13,805 nucleotides of DNA from an uncultured Oxalobacteraceae bacterium (GTDB lineage Bacteria; Pseudomonadota; Gammaproteobacteria; Burkholderiales; Burkholderiaceae), in the NCBI GenBank assembly GCA_946478765.1, contig CAMLDH010000077.1, positions 1 through 13,805 of the forward strand, given 5' to 3'. Under the pieces are notes generated by a model, which was given only the letters and a program-made list of their open reading frames with translations, ran no database searches and was not told the DNA's origin. Of the stretch, positions 1-7,619 are shown in pieces. Positions within the stretch are counted from its first letter, which is position 1, and each line of letters starts with the position of its first letter. A program made the translations under genes and the position numbers.

Positions 1-592
1 CATCGGCCGCGATCTTGATGTTGCCGTCGGTGCCGTTCTTGAAGCCGACCGGGCATGACAAACCGGAAGCCAGTTCGCGATGCACTTGCGATTCGGTGGT
101 GCGCGCACCGATCGCTCCCCAGCTGATCAGGTCGGCGATGTATTGCGGACTGATCACGTCGAGGAATTCGGTGCCGGCCGGCAGACCGAGTTCATTAATA
201 TTCAGCAGCAGCTCGCGGGCGGTACGCAACCCGTCATTGATGCGGAAACTATTGTCCATGTACGGATCGTTGATCAAGCCTTTCCAGCCAACCGTGGTCC
301 GTGGTTTTTCGAAATACACCCGCATCACGATTTCCAGTTCACTGGAAAACCGCTCGCGCTCCTTGACCAGGCGCTGCGCATATTCCATCGCTGCCTTGGT
401 GTCGTGAATCGAACACGGGCCGATCACGACCATCAGGCGGTCATCCTGGCCGTGCAGGATGCGGTGCAAGGCCGTACGGGCGTTCGCAGCGGTATTGGCC
501 GCTTTTTCCGAGCAAGAGAATTCGCGAATGAGATGCGATGGCGGTATGAGTTCTTTCATTTCTCGTATGCGTAAATCATCGGTGCGCGGCAT
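1..592 (-). CDS. aroG: 3-deoxy-7-phosphoheptulonate (DAHP) synthase, class I AroG type, 3' end cut by window
   Basis: This enzyme condenses phosphoenolpyruvate and erythrose-4-phosphate to DAHP, the first step of the shikimate pathway to Phe, Tyr and Trp, in the cytoplasm. The first 197 residues are in the window and the C-terminus lies beyond position 1. Family hallmarks visible in order are an N-terminal TDDLRI segment (in E. coli AroG this region contributes to the Phe feedback site), VVIGPCSIHD, MRVYFEKPRTTVGWKG, DNSFRINDGLR, and SWGAIGARTTESQVHRE followed by PVGFKNGTDG. The match is closer to E. coli AroG than to AroF as I recall them, so a Phe-sensitive isozyme is likely but not proven. 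The ATG at 592 has a good ribosome site, GGAG, 6 nt upstream. The gene lies behind a long leader holding a Phe/Tyr-rich peptide and a terminator, described separately. Confidence 0.95.
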   Translation of the reverse strand, partial: MPRTDDLRIREMKELIPPSHLIREFSCSEKAANTAANARTALHRILHGQDDRLMVVIGPCSIHDTKAAMEYAQRLVKERERFSSELEIVMRVYFEKPRTTVGWKGLINDPYMDNSFRINDGLRTARELLLNINELGLPAGTEFLDVISPQYIADLISWGAIGARTTESQVHRELASGLSCPVGFKNGTDGNIKIAAD

Positions 593-597
593 GTTTT

Positions 598-601
598 CTC
601 C
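598..601 (-). promoter_or_regulatory. ribosome binding site of aroG
   Basis: On the minus strand the sequence CTGGAGAAAAC directly precedes the ATG at 592, giving a GGAG core with a 6-nt spacer. It lies downstream of the attenuator terminator, so aroG is translated from its own site once transcription reads through. Confidence 0.6.
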
Positions 602-639
602 AGTTCAGAAATATAAATAAAGTGTTAAGTCTGCAAATA

Positions 640-667
640 AAAAAACCGCCATCGCTGGCGGTTTTTT
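640..667 (-). terminator. Rho-independent terminator in the aroG leader (attenuator)
   Basis: Read on the minus strand, a 12-bp perfect stem (AAAAAACCGCCA / TGGCGGTTTTTT, loop GCGA) is followed by a run of seven T, then ATTT. It sits 45 nt after the stop codon of the Phe/Tyr-rich leader peptide and 48 nt before the aroG start. It would therefore stop aroG transcription unless an alternative helix forms. The ACCGCC of its 5' arm (662-657) is exactly complementary to GGCGGT at 730-725 inside the leader peptide gene, which gives a ready antiterminator. It is symmetric enough to act on both strands, but no + strand gene ends here. Confidence 0.9.
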
Positions 668-774
668 CGAATTCGGTTTGGGTTCTTGTCGCGCGCTGCT
701 TTTACGTGAACTTACCGCTTCTCCACCGCCGTTGGGCTGGAATAGCTAAAGTAAAAATAAAAGTAAAAGCGCGC
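657..774 (-). promoter_or_regulatory. Attenuator with alternative RNA helices upstream of aroG
   Basis: Three pairings can be read by eye on the minus strand. First, GCGCGCTTTTAC (774-763, the Ala-Arg-Phe-Tyr codons) pairs with GTAAAA...GCGCGC (705-691) as 12 bp with a 3-nt bulge. Second, GGCGGT (730-725) pairs with ACCGCC (662-657), supported inside by GAA (721-719)/TTC (671-669) and CGGT (717-714)/ACCG (677-674); this is the antiterminator. Third is the terminator at 640-667. A ribosome stalled on FYFYFYF blocks the first helix and leaves 730-725 free for the antiterminator, so aroG is on. A ribosome reaching the stop codon covers 730-714 and lets the terminator form, so aroG is off. With no translation the first helix encloses 730-725 and also favours termination. 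The geometry is that of classical attenuation; the energies were not computed. Confidence 0.75.
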
Positions 775-792
775 AAAGGACATGGTTTTCAT
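712..792 (-). CDS. Phe/Tyr-rich leader peptide of the aroG attenuator
   Basis: This is a 26-codon open frame from ATG at 792 (a second in-frame ATG lies at 783) to TAA at 714-712. The peptide begins MKTMSFAR, continues with the uninterrupted run FYFYFYF (codons at 768-748), then SYSSPTAVEKR. Five Phe and four Tyr make up 9 of 26 residues. No strong Shine-Dalgarno is visible before either ATG. By analogy with enterobacterial PheL and TrpL, the product has no job of its own. Ribosome progress through the aromatic codons reports tRNA-Phe and tRNA-Tyr charging and decides whether the terminator at 640-667 forms. The aromatic run, the position upstream of the first shikimate enzyme, and the complementary segments together make this call strong, although the gene is tiny. 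Confidence 0.88.
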   Translation of the reverse strand: MKTMSFARFYFYFYFSYSSPTAVEKR

Positions 793-818
793 GTGGCTTG
801 AATCAACTATGAACTGAT

Positions 819-839
819 AGTGCAATAAATTACCGCACT
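819..839. promoter_or_regulatory. Operator-like imperfect dyad upstream of the aroG leader
   Basis: A 21-bp dyad has half-sites AGTGCaaTAA and TTAccGCACT around a central A, with 8 of 10 positions symmetric. It lies 27 nt upstream of the leader peptide ATG and beside a second short palindrome, TTGGCAAGCCAA (839-850). A weak promoter match on the minus strand (TTGCCA at 845-840, then CACTAT at 822-817, 17-bp spacing) overlaps it. This could be a repressor site at the aroG promoter. It does not resemble the TyrR box TGTAAA-N6-TTTACA. The regulator is unknown and the promoter match is poor. Confidence 0.35.
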
Positions 840-896
840 TGGCAAGCCAAAGCACGCAAAAATATCGTATCGGCAATTGATCACATGTTGTCCATC

Positions 897-2357
897 TTAC
901 GCCGTACCGCCCACCGTCACACCGTCAAGACGTAAGGTTGGTTGCCCAACGCCGACCGGCACGCTCTGCCCTTCCTTGCCGCACACGCCGACGCCGCTGT
1001 CGAGCCGCATATCGTTGCCGATCATTGATACCCGGTTCAGCACATCGGGGCCGTTGCCGATCAAGGTTGCGCCCTTGACCGGATAAGTCACCTTGCCGTC
1101 TTCGATCATGTACGCTTCGCTGGCGGAGAACACGAACTTGCCGTTGGTGATGTCTACCTGGCCGCCGCCGAAATTGACCGCATACAAACCGTTCTTGACC
1201 GATGCGATGATTTCAGCCGGATCCTTGTCGCCGCCCAGCATGTAAGTGTTGGTCATGCGCGGCATCGGCAGATGCGCGAACGACTCGCGGCGCGCATTGC
1301 CGGTCACCGACATGTTCATCAGGCGCGCATTCATCGTGTCTTGGATGTAGCCTTTCAGGATGCCATCCTCGATCAGCGTCGTGCATTGGGTTGCATTGCC
1401 TTCGTCATCGATGTTCAAGGAACCGCGGCGATCGGCGAGGGTGCCGTCATCGACCACGGTGACGCCCTTGGCGGCGACCCGCTCGCCGATGCGGCCGGAG
1501 AACGCGCTGGAACCCTTGCGGTTGAAATCGCCTTCCAGGCCGTGACCGATTGCTTCGTGCAGCAGAACGCCGGGCCAGCCCGGACCGAGCACGACCGTCA
1601 TCGGACCGGCCGGCGCGGCACGCGCATCCAGATTGACGAGCGCGGAGTCAACCGCTTCGGTCGCGTATTTCTCCAGCAATTCATCCGTGAAATAGGCGTA
1701 ATCGTAGCGCCCGCCGCCGCCGCTCGACCCCATTTCACGGCGGCCATCCTGTTCCGCGATCACCGTAATCGAGACGCGCACCAGCGGCCGGATATCAGCA
1801 GCCAGCACCCCGTCGCTGCGCACCACCAGCACCACATCGTATTCACCCGCCAGACCCGCCATCACTTGCACCACGCGCGGATCCTTGGCGCGCGCAATGC
1901 GTTCGATTTTTTCCAGCAACTTGACTTTCTCGGTCGCGTCGAGCGAGTTGAGCGGATCATGCGGCAAGTACAATGCGCGGCCACCGGATGCCTGCACCGA
2001 CGATGCGACCTTGATCTTGCCGGCGCCACGCCGTGCAATCGTGCGGGTCGCTGCCGCTGCGTCGAGCAATGCCTGTTCGGAAATTTCATCCGAATACGAA
2101 AAGGCGGTCTTGTCGCCCGACACCGCACGCACGCCGACGCCTTGATTGATCGAAAAGCTGCCGGTCTTGACGATGCCTTCTTCCAAGCTCCAGCCTTCAT
2201 TCCTGGTGAACTGAAAATACAAATCGGCGTAATCGACCTTGTGCGTAAACATCGTGCCCAAGGCTTTTAACAATTTCGCTTCATCCAGTCCGAATGGCGT
2301 GAGCAACACGTCGCGCGCGACAGCCAGCGTCTGGAGATTCGGTTCAAATAGATTCAT
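897..2357 (-). CDS. tldD: TldD metalloprotease subunit (TldD/PmbA family)
   Basis: TldD pairs with TldE/PmbA to form a zinc peptidase that, in E. coli, processes the microcin B17 precursor and degrades the CcdA antitoxin. The 486-residue length is normal for the family. The active-site motif HEAIGH (residues 267-272, HExxxH type) continues as [10 protein letters not shown]. The C-terminal block with Cys459 in [18 protein letters not shown], then TVGGTA at the end, matches the family; this Cys is a metal ligand in the known enzyme. The ATG at 2357 lacks a clear Shine-Dalgarno but has a 17-bp palindrome just upstream. It follows nit by 119 nt and is probably the last gene of the yhdP-nit-tldD group. 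No terminator is visible between it and the aroG leader. No pmbA gene lies in the window. Confidence 0.96.
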   Translation of the reverse strand: MNLFEPNLQTLAVARDVLLTPFGLDEAKLLKALGTMFTHKVDYADLYFQFTRNEGWSLEEGIVKTGSFSINQGVGVRAVSGDKTAFSYSDEISEQALLDAAAATRTIARRGAGKIKVASSVQASGGRALYLPHDPLNSLDATEKVKLLEKIERIARAKDPRVVQVMAGLAGEYDVVLVVRSDGVLAADIRPLVRVSITVIAEQDGRREMGSSGGGGRYDYAYFTDELLEKYATEAVDSALVNLDARAAPAGPMTVVLGPGWPGVLLHEAIGHGLEGDFNRKGSSAFSGRIGERVAAKGVTVVDDGTLADRRGSLNIDDEGNATQCTTLIEDGILKGYIQDTMNARLMNMSVTGNARRESFAHLPMPRMTNTYMLGGDKDPAEIIASVKNGLYAVNFGGGQVDITNGKFVFSASEAYMIEDGKVTYPVKGATLIGNGPDVLNRVSMIGNDMRLDSGVGVCGKEGQSVPVGVGQPTLRLDGVTVGGTA

Positions 2358-2369
2358 GGTGGTTGGTTT

Positions 2370-2386
2370 CGCGACCCGGGGTCGCG
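2370..2386. repeat. Perfect 17-bp palindrome before tldD
   Basis: CGCGACCC-G-GGGTCGCG is a perfect inverted repeat with 8-bp arms around one base, ending 12 bp before the tldD ATG. In RNA it would form a GC-rich hairpin where a ribosome site is expected; in DNA it could be a dimer-binding operator. No function can be assigned. Confidence 0.5.
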
Positions 2387-2476
2387 CATTAAATTAAATC
2401 GGAATTACTGGATTGTAGAACATCTGGCTGACGGAACGTTCAAGCGGTCATTCGGCCTGCCTGCTGTTTACGCTGC

Positions 2477-3286
2477 TTACAATTTCCGGTGTTTCAGCGC
2501 AGGCAAGCTTTCGCGCACCTGCTGCAAATGGGATGGCTCGATATCGCCGATGACGATGCCTTCGCCTTCCGGTAAAACCGCCTTCACTTCGCCCCACGGA
2601 TCAATCAGCATGCTATGTCCCCATGTCCGGCGACCGTTCGGGTGCTTGCCGCCTTGCGCGGCGGCAAGCACATAGCACTGATTCTCGACCGCCCGCGCCC
2701 GCAGCAGAATTTCCCAATGGGCCTTGCCGGTAGTATAGGTAAACGCAGCAGGCACCACGATCAAGGTACAGTCCCCCAGTGCGCGATAAAGTTCCGGAAA
2801 GCGCAAATCGTAGCATACCGAAAGTCCGACCTTGCCGAACGGCGCATCGAAACTTGTGACTTCGGTACCGTGCACGATGGTGCGCGCTTCGTCGTACGAT
2901 TCTTCGCCGCGGGTAAAGCTGAACAAATGAATCTTGTCGTAACGCGTGACCTGCTCGCCGGCGGGGTCATACACGATCGAACTATTCAATACCTTGCCGG
3001 GCTCCGCAGTCGCCATCGGCAGCGTTCCGCCGATCAACCATATCCGATGTTGGTGCGCCATCTCCGACATGCATGTTTGAATCGGCCCGCCCTCAGGGTG
3101 TTCCGCATAAGCCATCTTGTCGGATTCATGCATCCCCATGATCGGCCAGTATTCGGGCAGCAGCACGAGTTGCGCGCCTTGTTGCGCCGCTTGTGCAATC
3201 AAGCGGCGCGCCGCCGCAAGATTCTCTTCCAGCACGGGTGTCGACACCATTTGCACGGCAGCGATTTTGGTGATCGTATTATTCAT
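2477..3286 (-). CDS. Nitrilase-superfamily amidase, Nit1/YbeM-like
   Basis: This is a carbon-nitrogen hydrolase of 269 residues. The Glu-Lys-Cys triad is visible: Glu45 in LLPEYWP, Lys118 in YDKIHLF, and Cys158 in GLSVCYDLRFPELYR. The motif RTWGHSMLIDPWGEV near the end fits the Nit1 branch, whose members repair deaminated glutathione by hydrolysing it to alpha-ketoglutarate and Cys-Gly. Omega-amidase (Nit2) is the main alternative. The frame is open further upstream, but the ATG at 3286 is preferred because the conserved start ITKIAAVQM follows it and it lies 2 nt after the yhdP stop, a coupled arrangement. The protein should be cytoplasmic. Confidence 0.9.
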   Translation of the reverse strand: MNNTITKIAAVQMVSTPVLEENLAAARRLIAQAAQQGAQLVLLPEYWPIMGMHESDKMAYAEHPEGGPIQTCMSEMAHQHRIWLIGGTLPMATAEPGKVLNSSIVYDPAGEQVTRYDKIHLFSFTRGEESYDEARTIVHGTEVTSFDAPFGKVGLSVCYDLRFPELYRALGDCTLIVVPAAFTYTTGKAHWEILLRARAVENQCYVLAAAQGGKHPNGRRTWGHSMLIDPWGEVKAVLPEGEGIVIGDIEPSHLQQVRESLPALKHRKL

Positions 3287-3288
3287 GG

Positions 3289-6200
3289 TCAGCCTGCTTT
3301 CTCCATACCGTCGATCGATGAGGCGGGCATTGTCGATCTGCCTTCCGTCTTGCGTTCCAGCTTGGTCACCACCGGATCCTTCCATGGGCCGGTAATCTTG
3401 TATTCATAGGTAAATGCGCGTATCAAGGGTTCGCGCAGGAACAATTGCGCCAAAAAGCTGCCCACGCCAATGAGGGGGTTGACTGCCAGCGCGTACACGA
3501 CCGATGCGGCGCCGGCATTGATTTCGGGGAGCACCACTACGTGCATGTTTTGCGATTCCTTGGCAATGTCGGCGGTGCCGTCCATCAGCACCGTGGCATT
3601 CACACTGCGCATCTTGAAATTATCGGTCTTGACTACGCCTTGCGCGATGTTCGCAGTAGCGGCAATGCCGTCGAATGAAAACCCTTCCGAAAACACATCG
3701 CGAAAATCCAGCGCCAAGCGGCGCGGTAAGGCTTGCAAACTCAACACGCCGAGCAACTTGGCTGCGCCCGGGTCCACCTTCAGGAACTGTCCCGCCGCCA
3801 CATCCAGTTTGAACTGGCCGGACAGGCTCGGAATATCGAGTGAAAACGGCAAACCTTTCCAGCTGATATCGCCATCCATCTTGCCCTTGCCGCCGCGCAG
3901 CACATTGCTGAAACCGAATCGCTCCAGCAGTTTTCCGGCATTGCCGATCTCGAGCGCATACACCAGATTGGAGATGCTTTCGCCCTCCTTGGTGCTCCAT
4001 TTGCCGGTGGCTTTCAATTCGGCATCCGCATTCACCAGCGACAATTTGCTGATGCGCCATTCACGGGTCGCCGACGCTGCGACGTTATTGGCGACCAATT
4101 CAAGACGCCCCAATTTCTTGTCAAACAATTCGAAATTTTCAGCCACGATATCCAGCCCCGGAATCTGCGGCGATGCATGCTTTCCTTCCAGCAGATCGGT
4201 CACATCGGATGCGGCGGACTTTGGAATGATCAAGGATGCCAGGCGTGCGCTGGCCTTGCCCAATCCCTGCCCTGCCGGTCCCTCATTCCAGGTCACATAA
4301 CCGGATGCCTGCTCGGAATCGATATTGGCTTGCCACACGCCTTTCTGGTGCGACGCGCCGACCACCACGTTATCCAGTTTTTTCCCGACTACAAGCAACT
4401 CGGTCGCCCGTGCAGCCAACACTTCCGGTTCGATATATTGGGCGATGTTCAACGCATCGGGCGTACTGGCGGCGCCTGCGCTTTTTTGCTTGTCGCTGCC
4501 GACGATCGACGTCACTGCATTGCTCCAGGCATCGATATTGAGCGCCTTCAAATTGACGTTTGCAATCAACCCGCTATCGGGCTGCGGCGCCGGCACGTTG
4601 ACGCCGATGCCGCCGCGCACCACGCGCCACGCCGCATCTTTTTCCAGCGACTTCTGGCGCAAATAGCGTGCGGTGATCGCGGGGCCCAGCGACAGTTTCA
4701 TCTCGTCGCGGGTTGCCGCGGCATCGTCCGCCGGTAACGCGGTCAATTCGAATTTCAGCGGCAGACTGTCATTCGCAGCCTTGCGCAAGGGCGCCGGGAA
4801 ATCAATCGCCATGCCTTGCATGCTCGACTCGACCACGATTTCCGGGCGCTTCTTTTTGATGCTGATCGACGCGCTATAGCGGGTGCTACCGGTAATGCGT
4901 TCCGACAGACGCTGCATGGCCGGCGCGGGATAGGTTTTACGCAGGCCCGCAGACGACAGGCTGCCCTCGGCCTTGATCACGATATTGCCGTCGCGCTGGC
5001 TGCCGCCGGAGACCGTCACCGGACCGCCGACAAAGTTGGCCTTGATGCCGCTAAGCGTCACCCCCCGTTCGTTGAAATCCAGTTTTCCCACGGTCGACAA
5101 CAAAGGCGGCATCGCGTTTTGCACGATGACCTCGTTGTTTGCAAACTGCAGCGTGCCCTGCACCTTGGATTCGATCATGCGCATGAATGGCAACTGCAAT
5201 TTCAGCGCGAGCCTGGCGTTGCCGCCGGCGCTGGTTTCGTCGGTAAAGTGCGCAATCCATTCCGATACCGGGCTGTCCACCGTAAAGCGCACAAACTCTT
5301 GCAATGGGCCGGCGGCACTGCCGTCGACCTCCAGCAGCATGTCATGCGACAACAGATCGGCAATCGTCGCTTTGACATTGGATACCGCAACACCGTGCGT
5401 CGTAGCGCTATCGGCATTGATTTCCATACGCGTGCGATCAAATGCAATGGTGCCTTTGATTTCTTCCATTGGCGGCCACAATGGCGATTTGCCATCCTTG
5501 GCAAAATTACCGGGGGAGTAAATCAGCTTGCCATCCTCAATTTTGCCGTCGACGGTGAATTCGCCAGTGGGCCTGTCATGCGGTGAGGTGACATGAAACG
5601 GAAAATGCGCCAGATCGCCCTTCAGTTTGATGTTGACATCCTTCGCAACCCCTCCCTGCAAACCGCCGGTAAGCCAGGCGCGCAGATGTTCCGGCGTTTG
5701 CAGCGGCAGATAGCGGCCGACCTGGTTGAGTTCGAATCGGTCGATATGCGCGGTCATGTCGATCGTGCCGAAGTGCTTTCCGTTCTGCGGTGCAATCGGC
5801 ATCAGGTGCTTGCCTGACAGCGATGCGGCCAGTCCATCCTGAACAAACGCCATCTTGGCGATATCCAGCAAAATCTGGTCTTTTTCCTGGAACGTCCAGC
5901 CCGCCTGCATCTTCAATTGATCGAACCGCATTACCGGCTCGTTGAAATAATCCGCGACATCGAGCTTGACCTGTTCCGAGGCGAGATTGAAGGTGCCGCC
6001 CTTGTCATTCGCATCGACCCGTCCGGTCAGATTTTCAAATCCCGGAATCGCGGGCACCGCTGCCTGGGCCGGTGTCTTGGCCGTTTTGGGCCGGGCCGGG
6101 CGCGCAGCTTGGGCTTTCATCGACAAGCCGATGAATTGTCCCTTGACGCTGTACGACGATATGTCGGGATAAGCGCCCTGCCACTGCGCGGAAAAATCCT

Positions 6201-7491
6201 TCACTTGTCCGCTAGGCGAAAAATCGACCAGAATCCGGCGTTGCGCCGCCGGCAGCGGCAAACGTTCGACAAAGTCTGCCAGCGAATGCAAGTCCAGCGA
6301 CTTGACCTTGATCTCGGTCTTTTCCGGCTGGCCGCTTTTAGCGGGGATGAAGGTCTCACTGATCGTTGTCGGCGGCAATATCAGGCCGTCATCGGTTTGC
6401 AACGAAAAATCAGTCAACGCAATCGAGTGCCCTTGGCCGCCGAACGTCAAAGTGCCATCCGCCCGCTTCGGATCAAATTCCTCGCGCATCGATACCCGTC
6501 CATTCACTTGCACCAGGTTCAAGGGCTGCAAGTCTTTTCTGAGCCGCGTCGATACATTCGACAACAGGAGATCGGCGGTGAAATTGGCAACTTTGGCGCG
6601 ATTGAAACTCAACCATGCGCGCACTGCGCCCTTGCCTTGCGGTACTTCGATTGGGTAATCGACATACGTTTTCCAAACTGCCAGATCGGTATTTTGCAAA
6701 TCGGCATACAGCTCACCGGTCCACTGCGAGAAATCGGCGATTTTTCGCGCAAAGTGCGGATGATCGAAAGCGGCACGCACATCCACCGGCGCGGCAAACG
6801 CGGCCGGCGGCGTTGCCCTGAACGCAAACTTGTGATGCTGCCACTCATTGCGCAACACGAACGTGACGCCCTCCAGCGTCAGTTCCGGTGCGCCGCGCTG
6901 CGCATCGGTCCAATGCAAGCGCCCATCGCGGATCACGATTTCGCGCTGCGACAATACCCAGTCGGCACCCTTGCCATCGTCGCCTTTTTTGGCGTCGATC
7001 AAGATGCCGGCAACCACCAGATTACCTTGCGCATCGCGCTGAATATCCAGATCGGGACGACTGATTTCAAGCGTGTGCAGCCGCACATCGGCGACCAGCA
7101 CCGACCACCACGACAAGGTTGCCGCGACACCCGGCAAATTCAACGCCTCGCGGCCGTTCTTGTCATGAATGACCACGCCGCCCAGAAACAAATACGGCCG
7201 CAAGCCTTTCCAGGAAGCGTAAATCGTTGCGATCGACACCGGCTTGCCGATCGCGTGCGATGCCATTTGCTCGACATCCGATTTGTAATGATCGATATTG
7301 GGCAAGACGCCGTAACGCAGCGTCAGAAGCAATATGCAAAAAATGAAATAGGCCAGTACCGCCAATTTGAACAAGGCACCGAGCGTATGGTGGGTAGCGA
7401 TATTGGCATAACCATAACATTGCTTGGTAAGGCGCCAGTAAAATGCGAAGCGACGGAGGGTCGGCGCGGTATGGAGGTGGTCTTGGGACAT
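3289..7491 (-). CDS. yhdP: YhdP family AsmA-like envelope protein
   Basis: This very large inner-membrane-anchored protein has 1400 residues; E. coli YhdP has about 1266. One N-terminal transmembrane segment (about residues 39-58, FKLAVLAYFIFCILLLTLRY) follows basic and aromatic residues. The rest is a long beta-rich periplasmic region of the DUF3971/AsmA-like type, ending in the AsmA_2-like block around FLREPLIRAFTYEYKITGPW. In E. coli, YhdP together with TamB and YdbH carries phospholipid between inner and outer membranes as a bridge-like protein. A low-complexity Ala/Pro/Lys linker at about residues 458-485 interrupts the repeats. The ATG at 7491 was chosen over the TTG one codon upstream; neither has a clear ribosome site. 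It is the first gene of yhdP-nit-tldD, divergent from glnE. Confidence 0.93.
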   Translation of the reverse strand: MSQDHLHTAPTLRRFAFYWRLTKQCYGYANIATHHTLGALFKLAVLAYFIFCILLLTLRYGVLPNIDHYKSDVEQMASHAIGKPVSIATIYASWKGLRPYLFLGGVVIHDKNGREALNLPGVAATLSWWSVLVADVRLHTLEISRPDLDIQRDAQGNLVVAGILIDAKKGDDGKGADWVLSQREIVIRDGRLHWTDAQRGAPELTLEGVTFVLRNEWQHHKFAFRATPPAAFAAPVDVRAAFDHPHFARKIADFSQWTGELYADLQNTDLAVWKTYVDYPIEVPQGKGAVRAWLSFNRAKVANFTADLLLSNVSTRLRKDLQPLNLVQVNGRVSMREEFDPKRADGTLTFGGQGHSIALTDFSLQTDDGLILPPTTISETFIPAKSGQPEKTEIKVKSLDLHSLADFVERLPLPAAQRRILVDFSPSGQVKDFSAQWQGAYPDISSYSVKGQFIGLSMKAQAARPARPKTAKTPAQAAVPAIPGFENLTGRVDANDKGGTFNLASEQVKLDVADYFNEPVMRFDQLKMQAGWTFQEKDQILLDIAKMAFVQDGLAASLSGKHLMPIAPQNGKHFGTIDMTAHIDRFELNQVGRYLPLQTPEHLRAWLTGGLQGGVAKDVNIKLKGDLAHFPFHVTSPHDRPTGEFTVDGKIEDGKLIYSPGNFAKDGKSPLWPPMEEIKGTIAFDRTRMEINADSATTHGVAVSNVKATIADLLSHDMLLEVDGSAAGPLQEFVRFTVDSPVSEWIAHFTDETSAGGNARLALKLQLPFMRMIESKVQGTLQFANNEVIVQNAMPPLLSTVGKLDFNERGVTLSGIKANFVGGPVTVSGGSQRDGNIVIKAEGSLSSAGLRKTYPAPAMQRLSERITGSTRYSASISIKKKRPEIVVESSMQGMAIDFPAPLRKAANDSLPLKFELTALPADDAAATRDEMKLSLGPAITARYLRQKSLEKDAAWRVVRGGIGVNVPAPQPDSGLIANVNLKALNIDAWSNAVTSIVGSDKQKSAGAASTPDALNIAQYIEPEVLAARATELLVVGKKLDNVVVGASHQKGVWQANIDSEQASGYVTWNEGPAGQGLGKASARLASLIIPKSAASDVTDLLEGKHASPQIPGLDIVAENFELFDKKLGRLELVANNVAASATREWRISKLSLVNADAELKATGKWSTKEGESISNLVYALEIGNAGKLLERFGFSNVLRGGKGKMDGDISWKGLPFSLDIPSLSGQFKLDVAAGQFLKVDPGAAKLLGVLSLQALPRRLALDFRDVFSEGFSFDGIAATANIAQGVVKTDNFKMRSVNATVLMDGTADIAKESQNMHVVVLPEINAGAASVVYALAVNPLIGVGSFLAQLFLREPLIRAFTYEYKITGPWKDPVVTKLERKTEGRSTMPASSIDGMEKAG

Positions 7492-7494
7492 CAA

Positions 7495-7619
7495 TCAAAA
7501 AGTAAATGAAGCCGCTCGGCGTAGAATAAAATGCGTCGAGCATTATCGATGGGTAGCCGACAGTCTATTCGCAATGATGCAAAACGCGTGAAAAATTCGA
7601 TACGCATACCCTTTCCACA
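7495..7619. promoter_or_regulatory. Divergent intergenic region between yhdP and glnE
   Basis: About 125 bp separate the two gene starts, so promoters for both directions must lie here or in the gene ends. A -10-like TAGAAT is seen on the + strand near 7525, without a convincing -35 at proper spacing. No palindrome or structured leader stands out. Confidence 0.4.

Noticed and set aside
640..667. Reading this terminator as merely the end of the tldD transcript
   Set aside because: It lies about 230 nt past tldD, after a leader peptide with an aromatic run and a complementary antiterminator segment, and just before aroG; attenuation explains all parts.
1272..2270. 332-codon + strand frame opposite tldD
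   Set aside because: It covers the TldD active-site region in antisense and shows no domain.
3287..3385. 33-codon upstream extension of the nitrilase gene
   Set aside because: It would overlap the end of yhdP and adds a non-conserved sequence before the family start ITKIAAVQM; ATG 3286 is better placed.
5917..7509. Long + strand open frame of 530 codons opposite yhdP
   Set aside because: It is antisense to a clear YhdP, its protein has no recognisable motif, and it is rich in Arg, His and Gln as expected for the reverse reading of a GC-rich gene.
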